A stretch of 64,000 bases of DNA from Branchiostoma lanceolatum (taxonomy: Eukaryota; Chordata; Leptocardii; Amphioxiformes; Branchiostomatidae): assembly GCF_035083965.1 (NCBI RefSeq), contig NC_089725.1, forward strand, positions 28,777,925-28,841,924, given 5' to 3'. Below the pieces are notes generated by a model, which made no database searches, was not told where the DNA came from, and saw only the letters and a program-made list of their open reading frames with translations. Shown piece by piece: positions 23,760-35,000 of the stretch (positions are counted from its first letter, which is position 1; the number at the start of each line of letters is the position of its first letter). The translations under genes were made by a program, and so were the position numbers.

Positions 23760-25025
23760 GGAATCCTGGATACAATAGAATAGCCAGCCTGCAAGCCAGT
23801 TCTTGGAGCCCCAAAGTATTCTTCTTTCTCCTTCTTTCTTTCTAAGGTGGTTTGAAAAACCATTTCTAAAACCCTTATTTAGCTGGTTAAATTGCGTTCA
23901 TGATAAGCCAATATAGCAGGCTAAATAGCCGGCTAAATCTTTTCATTTATTCAGCCGGCTATGAAAGGCTTAGTATGAACGGGGTCATAGACTCCTACTC
24001 GAGTTCTAGACAAGGCTGCAAAGAAGCAACAAAATCATCCCTGACCAAAACCTCTGCTTGGAGACTCAGACTCAGATCATGGTTGTTTACCTCGACAAAG
24101 TTTGTGTGCTTGGCATCTCGGACTGTCACGCAGGCGTGCACCTCCTCGATCAGCTTCTGCTTCTCGTCGTCGTCAAACTGCATGTACCACTTGGCCAGGC
24201 GGGTCTTCCCCGCTCGGTTCTGGATCAGGATGAAGCGAATCTGGGGGAAAGACCCGACATCTTGTCTCAGTTGCCGACAATTTGTATGTTTGGGTTATAC
24301 CTCTTGGAGGTAAGAAGTATCACAGGTAGCTCTGCAGACTGTTGCAGGGCTTCTCTTGCTTGCGGTCTTATACGTAAGCCAGGACAAAGCCCGTACAACT
24401 GTTGTGTCGCAGTACATAGGGACTTTACTGATTCTGTTATCACACTGGTGCTGTGATTCTGGGTGTTACTTCCTGACACTCCTATCTGATATACATGTAA
24501 TATGTAAGACTGCAATCAATAGAAGCCCTGCAACTGTCTCCATGGCTGTATCACTGGTTGTTTCATATATCATTATATCTAGAAAGCAAAAATCTGCCAT
24601 ATCCTGCTCAAACTTGAGGAAAAATCTGAGAGAAAAAACATACCTCAAAATCACAAAATTTTGATCAACACATCAGCTATAGTTTATCACCATGTCTGTA
24701 AACCTGAAAAAACAGCTACGATTTTCTGCCCCTTGGTTTAAACGATTTGTGAAGGAACTGTAGTAGTTTAAACTGTAATATTTGATCAGGCAAATTTATT
24801 TACCAGTACTGTGCATGTATCATCCAGTCACCTTGTGCCACTTGAAAATTATGTGGGAGGGGCAATGACACTATGTCAACATATAAGAAAGAAAATCGCC
24901 CTCAGATTAAGATTTCTGATCTTTCCTCGATACTGAGTGTCACAAAAACATTGCAGGATAAGACAAAGTATCAATTTGTTCCTTACGTCGCTTAGAACGT
25001 AAGAAATACAAAGGTTTCTTACCAT
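22455..25025 (-). CDS. AP2S1: AP-2 clathrin adaptor complex sigma subunit
   Basis: Five coding exons on the minus strand: 25025-25023 (ATG alone, donor directly after it), 24240-24091, 23538-23425, 23194-23135, 22556-22455 (stop TGA). All junctions are GT-AG in phase 0. The product is 142 aa, the same length as vertebrate AP2S1, and almost identical to it: [74 protein letters not shown]. It is the small longin-fold chain of the AP-2 heterotetramer, which links cargo with dileucine signals to clathrin at the plasma membrane. The start was chosen because the only codon before Ile is the Met at the exon 1 donor, as in other metazoan AP2S1 genes. It shares a promoter region with NUP35. Confidence 0.97.
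22529..22690. repeat. Tandem copies of the AP2S1 last-exon acceptor
   Basis: Three ~60-bp units, each with AACATCTC..CTACCACTGAATACAC or a diverged form, at about 22531, 22587 and 22646. The first is the true exon edge; the other two lie in intron 4 and keep the acceptor-like CTGCAGG or its remnant. Confidence 0.85.
23726..23758. repeat. (GATT)n microsatellite
   Basis: About eight uninterrupted GATT/TGAT units in an AP2S1 intron. Confidence 0.95.
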
Positions 25026-25345
25026 TTTTCACCAACACCCCACGGGATCCTCTCTTCCTTTCCAACACCGGAAGTACTCTTTCCCTACATCCTGTAACCT
25101 AACTACAATTCGATTGGATGACGCCACATAAAGACTTCTTCTGATTGGTTACTTTAGGCAAATAGACATCTCTAATTGGTCCATCGATATAACTTTCGGG
25201 AGCATACTCCCACAATGCATTGTACCATCCCGCCACAGACTGACAAGTTTGTAAATTTCAAATTTTCCTCAGGTCTGCCTGTTGAAACACTTATTTTATC
25301 GCGACCAAAGGTGGACATAGGTCGTTTTCCGAGTGCAGGAGAAAA
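25026..25345. promoter_or_regulatory. Bidirectional promoter between AP2S1 (-) and NUP35 (+)
   Basis: The two start codons are about 320 bp apart, head-to-head. The interval contains three ATTGG (inverted CCAAT) boxes at about 25112, 25143 and 25175, an ETS-type CCGGAAGT at 25068-25075, and ACTCCCACAATGCATTG at 25206-25222, which resembles a ZNF143/Staf site. There is no TATA box. CCAAT, ETS and ZNF143 sites are typical of divergent housekeeping promoters; function here is inferred. Confidence 0.7.
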
Positions 25346-27341
25346 ATGGATTCCCAGACTCACGAGCCGATGACGCTAGGGTCGCCAACTCACGGCCCGA
25401 GCGCGGGCGGAGCGACGTTCCTGCCCGGCTTCCTCCTCGGCGACCCCCCGGCTGCGCCGTCCCCGAGTTTCGGAGCCGGAAGAACGTGGTCCTCCCCTCA
25501 TCAGCTGGTAGGAGGTTTTTGAACGTTATTGGAAATGTCGTAGTAAGAAATTTAGTCTGCATGAATCCTCTGCTTACCGTTTAACTTTTATTGCGTGATT
25601 TGAACGATTGTAGTATGAGAGGAACAAACAGGTGTAACGTTAGTAAGTAAAAGTTGACGTTGAAAATTTCATTCAGTTGTCAAATAATTTATAGCATGGC
25701 CATAGAGGAACTTACTGGAGTGATGACTTACTTTTGAGTGTTTTGAAGCAGTCCTGAAACTCTAGAGCATATACTCTAGTGATTGTGGCTCGCAATACCC
25801 ACTTGCAAATATTATTCACTGAATACATTGTGATATTGCACATTATGATATATGAGAACAAGCTGAGCAACTTGCAATTTTGCAAGAAAAAATACTCTGA
25901 GTCTTTGTATTAGAATTATGAATCACAGAAACAGGATAAAAAGGATTTCAAGCCCTACTACAATATACCAAACTGCTTCGAAATGTACCGTACATTATGA
26001 TTTAATGATCTCCAAGAAGCTGTTTGGAGGCAAAATCGTTTGCCTGTCACAAATACCTTAGGAGGGCTGCTAGAAAACATAACGATTTTGCCTCCCAAAT
26101 CTGCTTGGTAGATTACTGTATGACTGATTTTTAATTATAATGTCTTATAACTGCATGACTATTCTGTTCCTTCAGAGCTCCAGTTTCAGCAGGCAGCAGT
26201 CGGCGAGCACGCCGTCCTCCCATGGACCGGGCAGCGGCTTCGGCCGGTCCATGAGCGTCCAGTCCGGCAGCACCCCAGGGTCGGGGCACACCCACCTGAC
26301 CCCTCGGTCGGACCGGCTGGAGGGGAAGGGGGCGACGCTCCACAGCGTGTCTAAGGACAAGTCAGGGGCTCCGCCTGTCCAGGGACTGTTCAGTCATACC
26401 AGCACCCCGACTGGCTCTGTCTTCAGAGGTGAGCTATGTACTCAACCATTACTTACTTACTGCCAGTTCCAGCATGTAGAGCAGCAACAAAAGCTGTCCA
26501 GTTCCTTCTGACCAGGGCTAATATTCTCTGGATGCTATTCTATGTGTGGTTGAAACTCTCCAGCTTTGTATCAGCTTATTACACATGACTACCCATCACC
26601 TGTCAGTTTCTGCCTATTTGACTTATTGTTTTATGTCTTAATCACTTAATCTTATGATGGTTGCATTTTTCAGGTACCCCAGAAAGACAACAGCTGGAAT
26701 TCACAGTCAACAGAACACCAGTACTTACAGGTGTGGCACATACCACTCCATCAGGAGGGGTGCTCTTCAGCCCAGGACCCACTCCCGGGGTTCAGAACGT
26801 GCAGAAACCCAGCCCGCCATCCCCCGCCCAGACCGACCCATTCTACACCCAGGGGGAGGCCCTGACTGCGGAGGACCAGTTGGACGAGACGTGGGTGACG
26901 ATCTTCGGCTTCCCGCCCGCCGCAACATCTTTCATCCTGCAGCAGTTCTCGCAGTACGGAAACATCATCAAACACGTGATAGCCTCCAACGGCAACTGGC
27001 TGCACCTTCACTACGGGTCCAAGATGCAGGCCAAGAAGGCCCTGAGCAAAAACGGGAAGGTGTTCGGCGGAAGCATCATGGTCGGGGTGACGCTGTGTAT
27101 AGACAAGAGTGTCATGGAACAGACGGTTGCGCCAATCACGGAATCTAGCAGCGCAGTGTTCACTCCGATTAGACCCAGGCACCAGTCAGAGGGAGCTGTA
27201 TCGAGACATACCCCCATCAGGCCGCTCACCGCTGCGTACAAGGCAGCAAGCAATGAACACGAAGTCGTGAATGACTCCAAAACACCGCAGAAGAATGGGA
27301 ACATGGTTTACAAGGCAATGGAATACATGTTTGGGTGGTAG
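25346..27341 (+). CDS. NUP35: Nucleoporin NUP35 (Nup53)
   Basis: Three exons: 25346-25507, 26176-26428, 26674-27341 (stop TAG), GT-AG and in phase, 360 aa (human 326). N-terminal EPMTLGSP and FLPGFLLGD match vertebrate NUP35; KDKSGAPPV follows. The RRM-like MPPN dimerisation domain spans about residues 190-275 (DPFYTQGEALTAEDQLD, WVTIFGFPP, FSQYGNIIKHV, NGNWLHLHYGSKMQAKKAL). The protein ends in KAMEYMFGW, the conserved C-terminal amphipathic membrane-binding segment. It is an inner-ring scaffold nucleoporin that binds the membrane and NUP93/NUP155-type partners. The last exon carries two thirds of the protein. Sequence between 25508 and 26175 is intron. Confidence 0.97.
26006..26116. mobile_element. 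Palindromic MITE in NUP35 intron 1 (TCTCCAAGC family)
   Basis: Inverted repeat with inner arms GGAGGCAAAATCGTT and AACGATTTTGCCTCCC and outer ends ATGATCTCCAAGAAGC / CTGCTTGGTAGATTA. The ends match the elements at 1438-1563 and 41690-41834. No clear target duplication was found. Confidence 0.65.
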
Positions 27342-28130
27342 ATGGATCTTACAGCCTTCTTTCCCTAGGCTTTGTTTATAAAATAATACAGATAAAGCAC
27401 ATCAGTCTCATATCTTTATCCACTCATAACTTTTAGGTAGGCTTCTTTCAGCTAAATGATAGCTTCATCACTTCTATTTCCAAACACAGAATCTGATTTT
27501 AGTTTTCCCTTACTGGTGTTGGGTCCAAACAGAAACTAGCAAGAATATGTCTCTACTTCAATTAGGTACAATGTGCACACAAGTAGGTTTCTAGCAAAGC
27601 ATATCCTTTCATACAAAGGTGTATCACAAACTTACATGGTGGGTTATTTTAGTATTTGCTGGAATTTTCCTTGCTGTCTCTTTTGTAGGCAAGATATCTT
27701 ACAGTGGAATCCTGATATGTTTAGACCGTTTGGAATCACAGAACCACACTATGGCATATGTAATGCAGCTGTTCTGGTTAGATAAGGCGATATGTGCTTC
27801 AATTGTGCAATCTCACGCTACTGAATTGGGATGTGATCACCAGTTACAGGTGCAGTACTACAACCTTAGGGTCAATCAAGGAAATCAACGAAATTTTCAC
27901 TCTAGGGCCTTGAATTCTCTTTCATACTTTCCACCTGATACCCAGGATGAATGTTGACAGGATTTTTAAAGACACTGTATTTTCTTAGAAGAACCCTCTG
28001 AGTCTTTGTGCTACTGATTGAAATGGAAAACTGGACTTTTCGTCGTTTGTCAAAAATTGTATGTGTATCAGTAATGTTTTCACAAATGAGAGAATGCAAC
28101 AAGCAATGGTGTAATCATGTTTGTAACAGT
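27342..28130 (+). other. NUP35 3' UTR/spacer
   Basis: No coding exon. A plus-strand AATAAA occurs at 28165-28170 and a minus-strand one at 28132-28137, so the 3' ends of NUP35 and the small cysteine-rich gene probably meet or overlap here. Confidence 0.45.
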
Positions 28131-28131
28131 T

Positions 28132-28396
28132 TTTATTCAACACAATCAATTTGTCTAACAACAAAATAAAGACATTTCTTTCACATGCTTTGTACCCTTT
28201 GTTTGATATATTTTTAGGAAACAAGGTTGAAAACGTAACAATTGGTATTTACACAGGTTACTTTGAAATAATCTGAACTTTCACAATTTAAGACACGTCT
28301 TTCACAATATATGACCTTTTTTTATACAAGCATTTCATTTCTGTTAGAAATTTATATCGTCTTCCTTCAATGGAGGTGCCAGGGGATTGGTCAGTT
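28132..28396 (-). other. Probable 3' UTR exon of the cysteine-rich peptide gene
   Basis: On the minus strand, GAG|GTAAGC after the stop codon (exon edge 28534) pairs with an acceptor TTTTTATTTCAG ending at 28397. AATAAA lies at 28132-28137. Non-coding; an intron after the stop could expose the mRNA to nonsense-mediated decay, though the distance is only about 10 nt. Confidence 0.5.
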
Positions 28397-28542
28397 CTGA
28401 AATAAAAACAGTGTAATTCAGTTGTCACAAACTGGCTGTAATGGATCAACAACAAAAAAGAGAATTGACAAAAGCAATTATGTTTGATTAAAGAAAGCAC
28501 AAAAGTCAGGCTTGGTGTGTTGACATTGCTTACCTCGGCAGG

Positions 28543-29809
28543 CTAGAAGAGTCCGCCACTGTCTGAGTCAGCATGAAGAAATTCATGGAGACCTCCGCTC
28601 ACACACTCCGCGTTGCAACCACCACAGTAGTTGGCACTAAATGATATTGACAAAGACGATTAACGAGATTTGTATGTGATAGATCAGACAAGTGTTCTTT
28701 ATACACATGTATAATCCGTGTCTACATATATAAAGGAGTCACAACGATAAATGAATTGTGTGCAGTCTTTGTCAATAGATCTGGAATGCTTTGTAACAAC
28801 CATGTGAAGGAAGCGAAAAAAAAAACCTGGTTTCAAACCCTGGAATCAGTTTACACCAACAGGACACTAAACGTTTAATACCAACCTGCAGCGTAGTCCC
28901 CTGGGACAGTCCACGCCCATGCAAGGGTCCACGTAGCAGTATACAGGAGCACAATCTATCATTGTATACAACACAAGTGGGAAAAGTTAGCCATCAGTCA
29001 TTTCCAAGCAGATGTTTGGGTGGAAGTTCCTAACGTTTTCTGACCGCCAGAGACGCCCGACAGTTGTATCCTCTCAAGAAAATTCCACAACCTTTCAATC
29101 CAACATCAGCTTGGAGTCATCAACACAAATGATATCAATATCATGACTTCTTTTAGCCTCTACTAGCTTCGAGGCGGTTGGAAAGAGTAGACTGAAATTG
29201 GCCAACTAGACAGCATACCGGAGTTAGCCGATGCGGCAATTGATAAATCATTTACTGAGATATGATCGACCAAAATCAAGTTTACGAATTTTCTTGCGTA
29301 AAGTCTACTGTGGCTTGTTACTGATAAGTAGTACTCATAATAAACGGAATGGAACTTACCGGCTCTGCGCTTAGCCCGCGAAAGTTCCATGGCTGAAAAT
29401 AAAATAAAGTGAAAAGTCCTGACATGTTTTCGAAAAATGCAATTTTGCTAGCTTCTTGTGTTAAGCTTCAAATCACTCCCCACGATATGTGTATCTGCAG
29501 ATTACATTCTATTTAGTACAATTCAGAAACGCATCAGTGACGCTAGAGACAAGCGCAAAACGCGACGATGTTCCATCTCATCGACATCTTTTTGTAGATT
29601 TATCGAAAGGCGTCTGGCTCTGAAACGAAGAACGAACTCGACTCATGATCATTTCAAAAACGATTCCATTTTCATGTATGGGACTTTCCGCCCTGAATCG
29701 ATCACAAGATACCGTGCAAATGGACTTGATCTTGGCGAAAAATAATATTCAAACTCTTACCTTGTGAGCACACGACGAGACCCAGGAACACGATGACAAG
29801 TACCTTCAT
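28543..29809 (-). CDS. Small secreted cysteine-rich peptide (81 aa)
   Basis: Four coding exons: 29809-29761, 29392-29360, 28955-28886, 28636-28543 (stop TAG), GT-AG and in phase. A hydrophobic signal peptide (MKVLVIVFLGLVVCSQ) is followed by a short basic segment (ELSRAKRRA) that could be a processing site. A cysteine module follows: DCAPVYCYVDPC, then GVDCPRGLRC, then NYCGGCNAEC. The tail is acidic (HADSDSGG). The DPC...CP.G..C..NYCGGC arrangement recurs in small extracellular proteins of marine invertebrates as far as I recall, but I cannot name a function. A donor right after the stop (28533) suggests a 3' UTR intron to about 28396. The first exon follows a TATA-like GATTTAAGTC. Extracellular location is a firm inference, activity unknown. 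Confidence 0.82.
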
Positions 29810-29950
29810 GATGAGAACAGAGAATTCTTCTTCAGGCAGTGCAGCGTCCGAAACGTCCGAGTCGCGCAGTGCAGCGGTGTGTGATGTGTGAGGATATGGG
29901 CCTGCAGTCGGACTTAAATCTACCGCTGAAGTCAACAACAACACGGTCAA
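29810..29950 (-). promoter_or_regulatory. Core promoter of the cysteine-rich peptide gene
   Basis: Reverse-strand TTTAAG-type TATA-like box within 29911-29920, about 100 bp upstream of the ATG. This contrasts with the TATA-less housekeeping promoters nearby and suggests regulated expression. Confidence 0.45.
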
Positions 29951-30489
29951 ACAGGATGTGTGCCGCTTCCGTTCGCTTTCCTGGGGCGGCGAACGTCTAA
30001 GGTGCCGGACAAGCTTCGCGACACCGCGCTGTGCGGGCGACGGGCTCTAGCGTTCGCAATTATCGGTTATATTCTATGAAATTCACACACAGTGTACAAA
30101 AACATATAAGAACTACCATAATGATTATAAAGTTATTCTGTGAAGATTACCAAAAATACCGCTGGAAAAATGAACTTCCGGTTTGCGGGTTACGACATCA
30201 GCCAGTTTTGAGCTGACACCAGTTTCGAATAGCGGGAAGTTACGTCTTTTTATGACGTCTGTGTATTCAGTCTGGGACGTCTTGAAGTTCGTTTCCGGAC
30301 TTGTAACGGTTTCTCGTTTCTTCCGCAGCGAAACTTCGTACACGTCCAGCTGACGCGGCGAAATCCGAGATCTCAAGATACGTAGGTTTTGAACCACACA
30401 CACCGGGAAGGACCCCTACTCCTTTCGATCGATAAGGAAGTGGGTATTGACAGGACAGTGGCAAAGTTCAGGTCAAAAATATTTATTAG
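29951..30489. other. Spacer without recognised gene
   Basis: GC-richer at first (to ~30050), then unremarkable. I see no conserved exon; short open frames have no recognisable similarity. Confidence 0.5.
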
Positions 30490-30499
30490 CATTTAGCAA

Positions 30500-31450
30500 T
30501 GAAGACAACAGTCTGAATTACAGCTAATCCACACAACATTGATTTAGAAATATAACAGTCTGAATTACAGCTAATCCACACAACTTTGATTTAGAAATAT
30601 AACAGTCTGAATTACAGCTAATCCACACAACATTGATTTAATAATATAAGTCTGAATTACAGCTAATTCACACAACATTGATTCAAAAATATAACAGTCT
30701 GAATTACAGCTAATTCACACAACATTGAGTCAAAGATATAACAGTCTGAATTACAGCTAATTCACACAACATTGATTTAATAATATAAGTCTGAATTACA
30801 GCTAATTCACACAACATTGATTCAAAAATATAACAGTCTGAATTACAGCTAATTCACACAACATTGATTCAAAAATATAACAGTCTGAATTACAGCTAAT
30901 TCACACAACATTGATTTAATAATATAAGTCTGAATTACAGCTAGTCCACACAACATTGATTTAGAAATATAACAGTCTGAATTACAGCTAATCCACACAA
31001 CTTTGATTTAGAAATATAACAGTCTGAATTACAGCTGATCCGCACAACAGTGATTTAGAAATATAACAGTCTGAATTACAGCTGATCCGCACAACAGTGA
31101 TTTAGAAATATACCAGTCTGAATTACAGCTAATCCACACAACTTTGATTTAGAAATATAACAGTCTGAATTACAGCTGATCCGCACAACAGTGATTTAGA
31201 AATATAACAGTCTGAATTACAGCTAATCCGCACAACATTGATGAAAAAAATATAATACTAGTAGTCTGAATTAAAGCTAATCCAAACAGCATTGATTTAA
31301 AAATATATAACAGTCTGAATTACAGCACCCTCATAAATCAGGCCCCCTACGCTCCACGATATATTCGCGACCGATGTATCGTGGAGCGTAGGGGGCCTGA
31401 TTTATGAGGGTGAATTACAGCTAATCCATTAAACTTTGATATAGAAATAT
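30500..31450. repeat. 47-bp satellite array, about 18-19 copies
   Basis: Tandem unit beginning CAGTCTGAATTACAGCTAAT, period 47 bp (first two at 30509 and 30556), with some 43-44-bp variants lacking AACAG. Subtypes alternate (AATCC, AATTC, GATCCG). Interrupted by the element at 31326-31412. There are no unique spacers, so it is not a CRISPR-type array. Confidence 0.95.
31326..31412. mobile_element. 87-bp hAT-like MITE inserted in the satellite
   Basis: Perfect 36-bp terminal inverted repeats starting CACCCTCATAAATC around a 15-bp centre, flanked by an exact 8-bp duplication AATTACAG (31318-31325 and 31413-31420). CA..TG ends and 8-bp duplication are hAT features. The host satellite unit supplies the intact pre-insertion sequence. 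Confidence 0.88.
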
Positions 31451-32094
31451 TCATACTTTTCAAGACAAACGCCTTTAGTAAAAATCACAGAGATGTACAA
31501 TGCAATTACAAATGTTAAAATACGTACTGTGTACGTAATTGAAATACATAGACAATAAGAGTCCTAGTAATCAATACGGAGGTATTCGACATTATTGAAG
31601 GTTTAGAGAGATTTGTTGTGGAGCAGCGTCGCTTGATACGTATACCGTCTCCAGGAGAGGGCGTCAAAACAAAATTGCCGGGCCTTTTTGTTAATTGAAT
31701 TGTAGATTATGGCCTTGTCAGAAGCAAATTAGTTTCGCGTGATTCTTCAAGATATTGTACTCAATTTTGTTATAAATTGAATTTGGTGAGTCTGCGGCCT
31801 TTAGTTGGGAAACCCCATTTAGCACAATAACGGGTTTAACACCATTCATGAATTATGTAAATGTGTTAGTCATTTGCATAAAATTTACAAACTGAGCTCT
31901 AAACATTTCATAGAGGTCGACATAATGTCCTTGGGTCGCCGAACTCTAGTTTCTTCTATAACTTTTGAGTACCTTTATATACTTCTGAGAAGTTCTGATT
32001 ACTTCTATTAACTCGAATCATTTCTATTGCTTCTGATCAGAAACAGTTTCAAAATGGTTCTGCTGTGCATCCCCAAGTTGCAGATGTTTGCTCG
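31451..32094 (-). other. DXO 3' flank
   Basis: No coding exon seen. It must hold the DXO 3' UTR; no obvious reverse-strand AATAAA occurs close to the stop codon. Confidence 0.4.
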
Positions 32095-35000
32095 TCAACG
32101 GCAGACAGCAGCGATGTACCAGTCGGGAAGGAAGGTGTGTGGAGACCCCCTGCCCCTGTGTACTTCACACGTCACGCCCTGCGCGTCTGGTTGGAACAGG
32201 TAGACAACTCTGCCAGGTAGGCCAAAAAGAAACAGTTATAGATCATAATACTGTACGCGAGCTGGAAGATTAATCATTGATTGTTAACGTTACAATCAGT
32301 TTGTCAAAGTGGTTTCTAATTAGTTCCAACATATTTGACTAAAAGATGAATTGAATCTTATTGTGATGCAACTTCATGTCTCATCTTTATTGCAATCAAT
32401 TCTATAATTAGAAGCCCCAGCATCAATGGCATTGATTTTTCGACCGTTTTTAAAGGTATACACAATGACATAACACATTTTCCTTATCTGGTTGGATAAG
32501 GGGATGGTCTAGGGTAATTAGACGTACCCCAAAACCAGAAAAGCAAAGTCAGTAACTTGTTTCGTGAATAAGGAGCTCTAATGTTACCTTGCATCGTCCT
32601 CAGTCGCACATCTCTTGACGAAGGACAGAAAGTTGTCGCAGAAGTTCATACACACAGACGCCTTCCAGTCACTTCCGTATTCAACCTGTATGGCGACAGG
32701 GACAAGGATGAACGAATGAATGAATGAATGAATGAATAAAGATGAAGACGAATGAATGAATGAATGATCAGGTGAAGGGAGGAATGAGTGAACAACGACT
32801 TGTACCAAGCTGAAGGAAAATATTCTATCATTTCCTTTTCTTTTCCCAGTTTTAGAATTACTGATTGAAATGTGCTTTAGTGATTTAACGTTTTGATTTT
32901 GTTTTAAACCTGCAGAATTACAAAAAGAAAAACAGAAAAATATCACTAATTACTTTGCCAGGTATGTCACGTGTGCGGAAGCTCTCCACACTGCGGACCA
33001 CGCCCTTGTTGTCACGGAAACCGAACACTATTTCCGGCACGCCCACCAGGTACGACTGCACCCAGCACGTCTGCAACTTCCTAACGACGATGGAAAATGA
33101 GATATGTAAGACTTGGATGTTTCGACACTTGATGATGACGGGGAGGTGGTACTCAATACACGTTTAAGGGGACCAATGTTGTAAATTTCTATCAAGTTGT
33201 TGCCGCACGGCTCTGGCAAAGTCGCCTCGGTAGGGAATGAGTTGGATTCGTTAAAGGATCTCATGGGTTGGTTGGGAACTAGCTGGAAATAAGTCAGCAG
33301 TGATTGTGGAGTGGTTGGGAGTCAACGTTGGCTCCCATCCACGCCCACCGGCCACCGGCTGGAAGGCCAGCAATAAGAAAAAAAATGTAATAGTATAAAA
33401 ACTGTAACTTGAAAACGAAAACAGCCGGGAGGAGTCTGCATCGGAGGCTACCTGTCCCTCACCCCCAGGTGGATCTCAAGGAACAGTCACAGACAGGACA
33501 TCTCCATACCTTGAGGTCTTCAATCTAGTCTAAACTCCAGGGTTAAACCCGTTCTATATTGTATGTCACTGGATTGGTATATTCACCAGGAGTGTTCTAC
33601 GGACTTTCACATTATTATTCACCTGTAGAAGTTTCTTTCTTCATTCTGAGTACACGGCGTCTTGTTCGTCTTGATCTCCACGTAGCGTGCAGGTGGGGGC
33701 AGTGTGTCGTCTGGCAGCCGGGCGTCAACCTCCGCAGAGAACAGGAGGGAGTGGGCGTTCAGCCGGGACGTCACCACGGTGTAGAACGCTTCGTTCAGGT
33801 CAACCATCGCATCGGTATTCGGTTCTCCTCTTGCTTTGTCTTTATAAGAGAATCACGCAAGAGTGATTATAGAAAGGGGGAGGGGCAGAAGAGGTGTGTA
33901 CGTTTTTTTCCTTCCTTCCGATTTGGCCTGCTATGTTTGTTCATACTTGTGTTTTACTCAAAGCTGTGCTGCCGTGTTTTTTTCTTCTGAAAAACACAGA
34001 TCACGCTTCTCTGCTTAACTCAACAGTCCGAAGCTGTAGTTCTGACTGCGCGCATTGAAATGCGTGACGCGTCCTTTGCTTCAGAAATCTATATCAGGTA
34101 AAGACAATAGATCGATGGGTTTGTCGTCACGCTACTTGCGATATTTCTAACGGACTGAATGATTCCATGTCGTTTAACGTGAGGCAATGATCACGGATGG
34201 AGTGCTTGTGATACATTTATTTTATATGCTCTATGAGTTGTGGAAATCTGTTGCAGTTAGCCACAGGTTGTTAATGGTGCATGTCGATTTACCGATATGA
34301 AGGAGAAAGAAAGAACGGACAAAAGTCTGAAAAACCAAAATGTGATATACATATATATACTTGAATGACAAATCAAGAGACATGTAACGTATATGAAGAG
34401 GAATAGTTTTGATATGACTTGAGTCACATGACACAACATCCCGAAATGAAATTAAAGTTGTTTTCCGAAAAGAAGTAGACGTGTTCCTCTCCAGAGTCAA
34501 GACCCTCCCAACAAACGCAAACACACACAAATGTTTTTTTTAAATCCCGTATAATCGCATTCGCACAAAAAAGAAGTAAAAATGGTTATTGACTTTGATA
34601 TACAAGAAACCAATCCCTCCTTCAAGCCCGTTTCTTTCGTGTAAAGCCATGTTGATTTCATTTTATGGATGACATCCGCGCGCGCATCAATTATCGTCCA
34701 TTTAAAAAATAAAAAATAAAACGTTTCCTACCATATTGTAAATCGTGCAAAATGAGGATATATATGCCGTAAGTTGCAAAAAGATATTTCGTAAACGGAT
34801 ACTAAGGTCGTGGAATGCCAAAGTCAAAGAAGATTATGCAAATGAACAAAAGTGAAGAATCCATTAATTGATATAACGTTGGGTAACATAAATTCGTGGG
34901 GTACTTAAATTCGGGATTTTTCGAAAACGGGGTATTTAGGGATATGTGCTAGATGCAACATCAGTAATACCACTAGAAATGCAAACTTGACAGACTAACA

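Noticed and set aside
30500-31450. CRISPR-like array
   Set aside because: Units abut with no unique spacers and the DNA is eukaryotic; it is a satellite.
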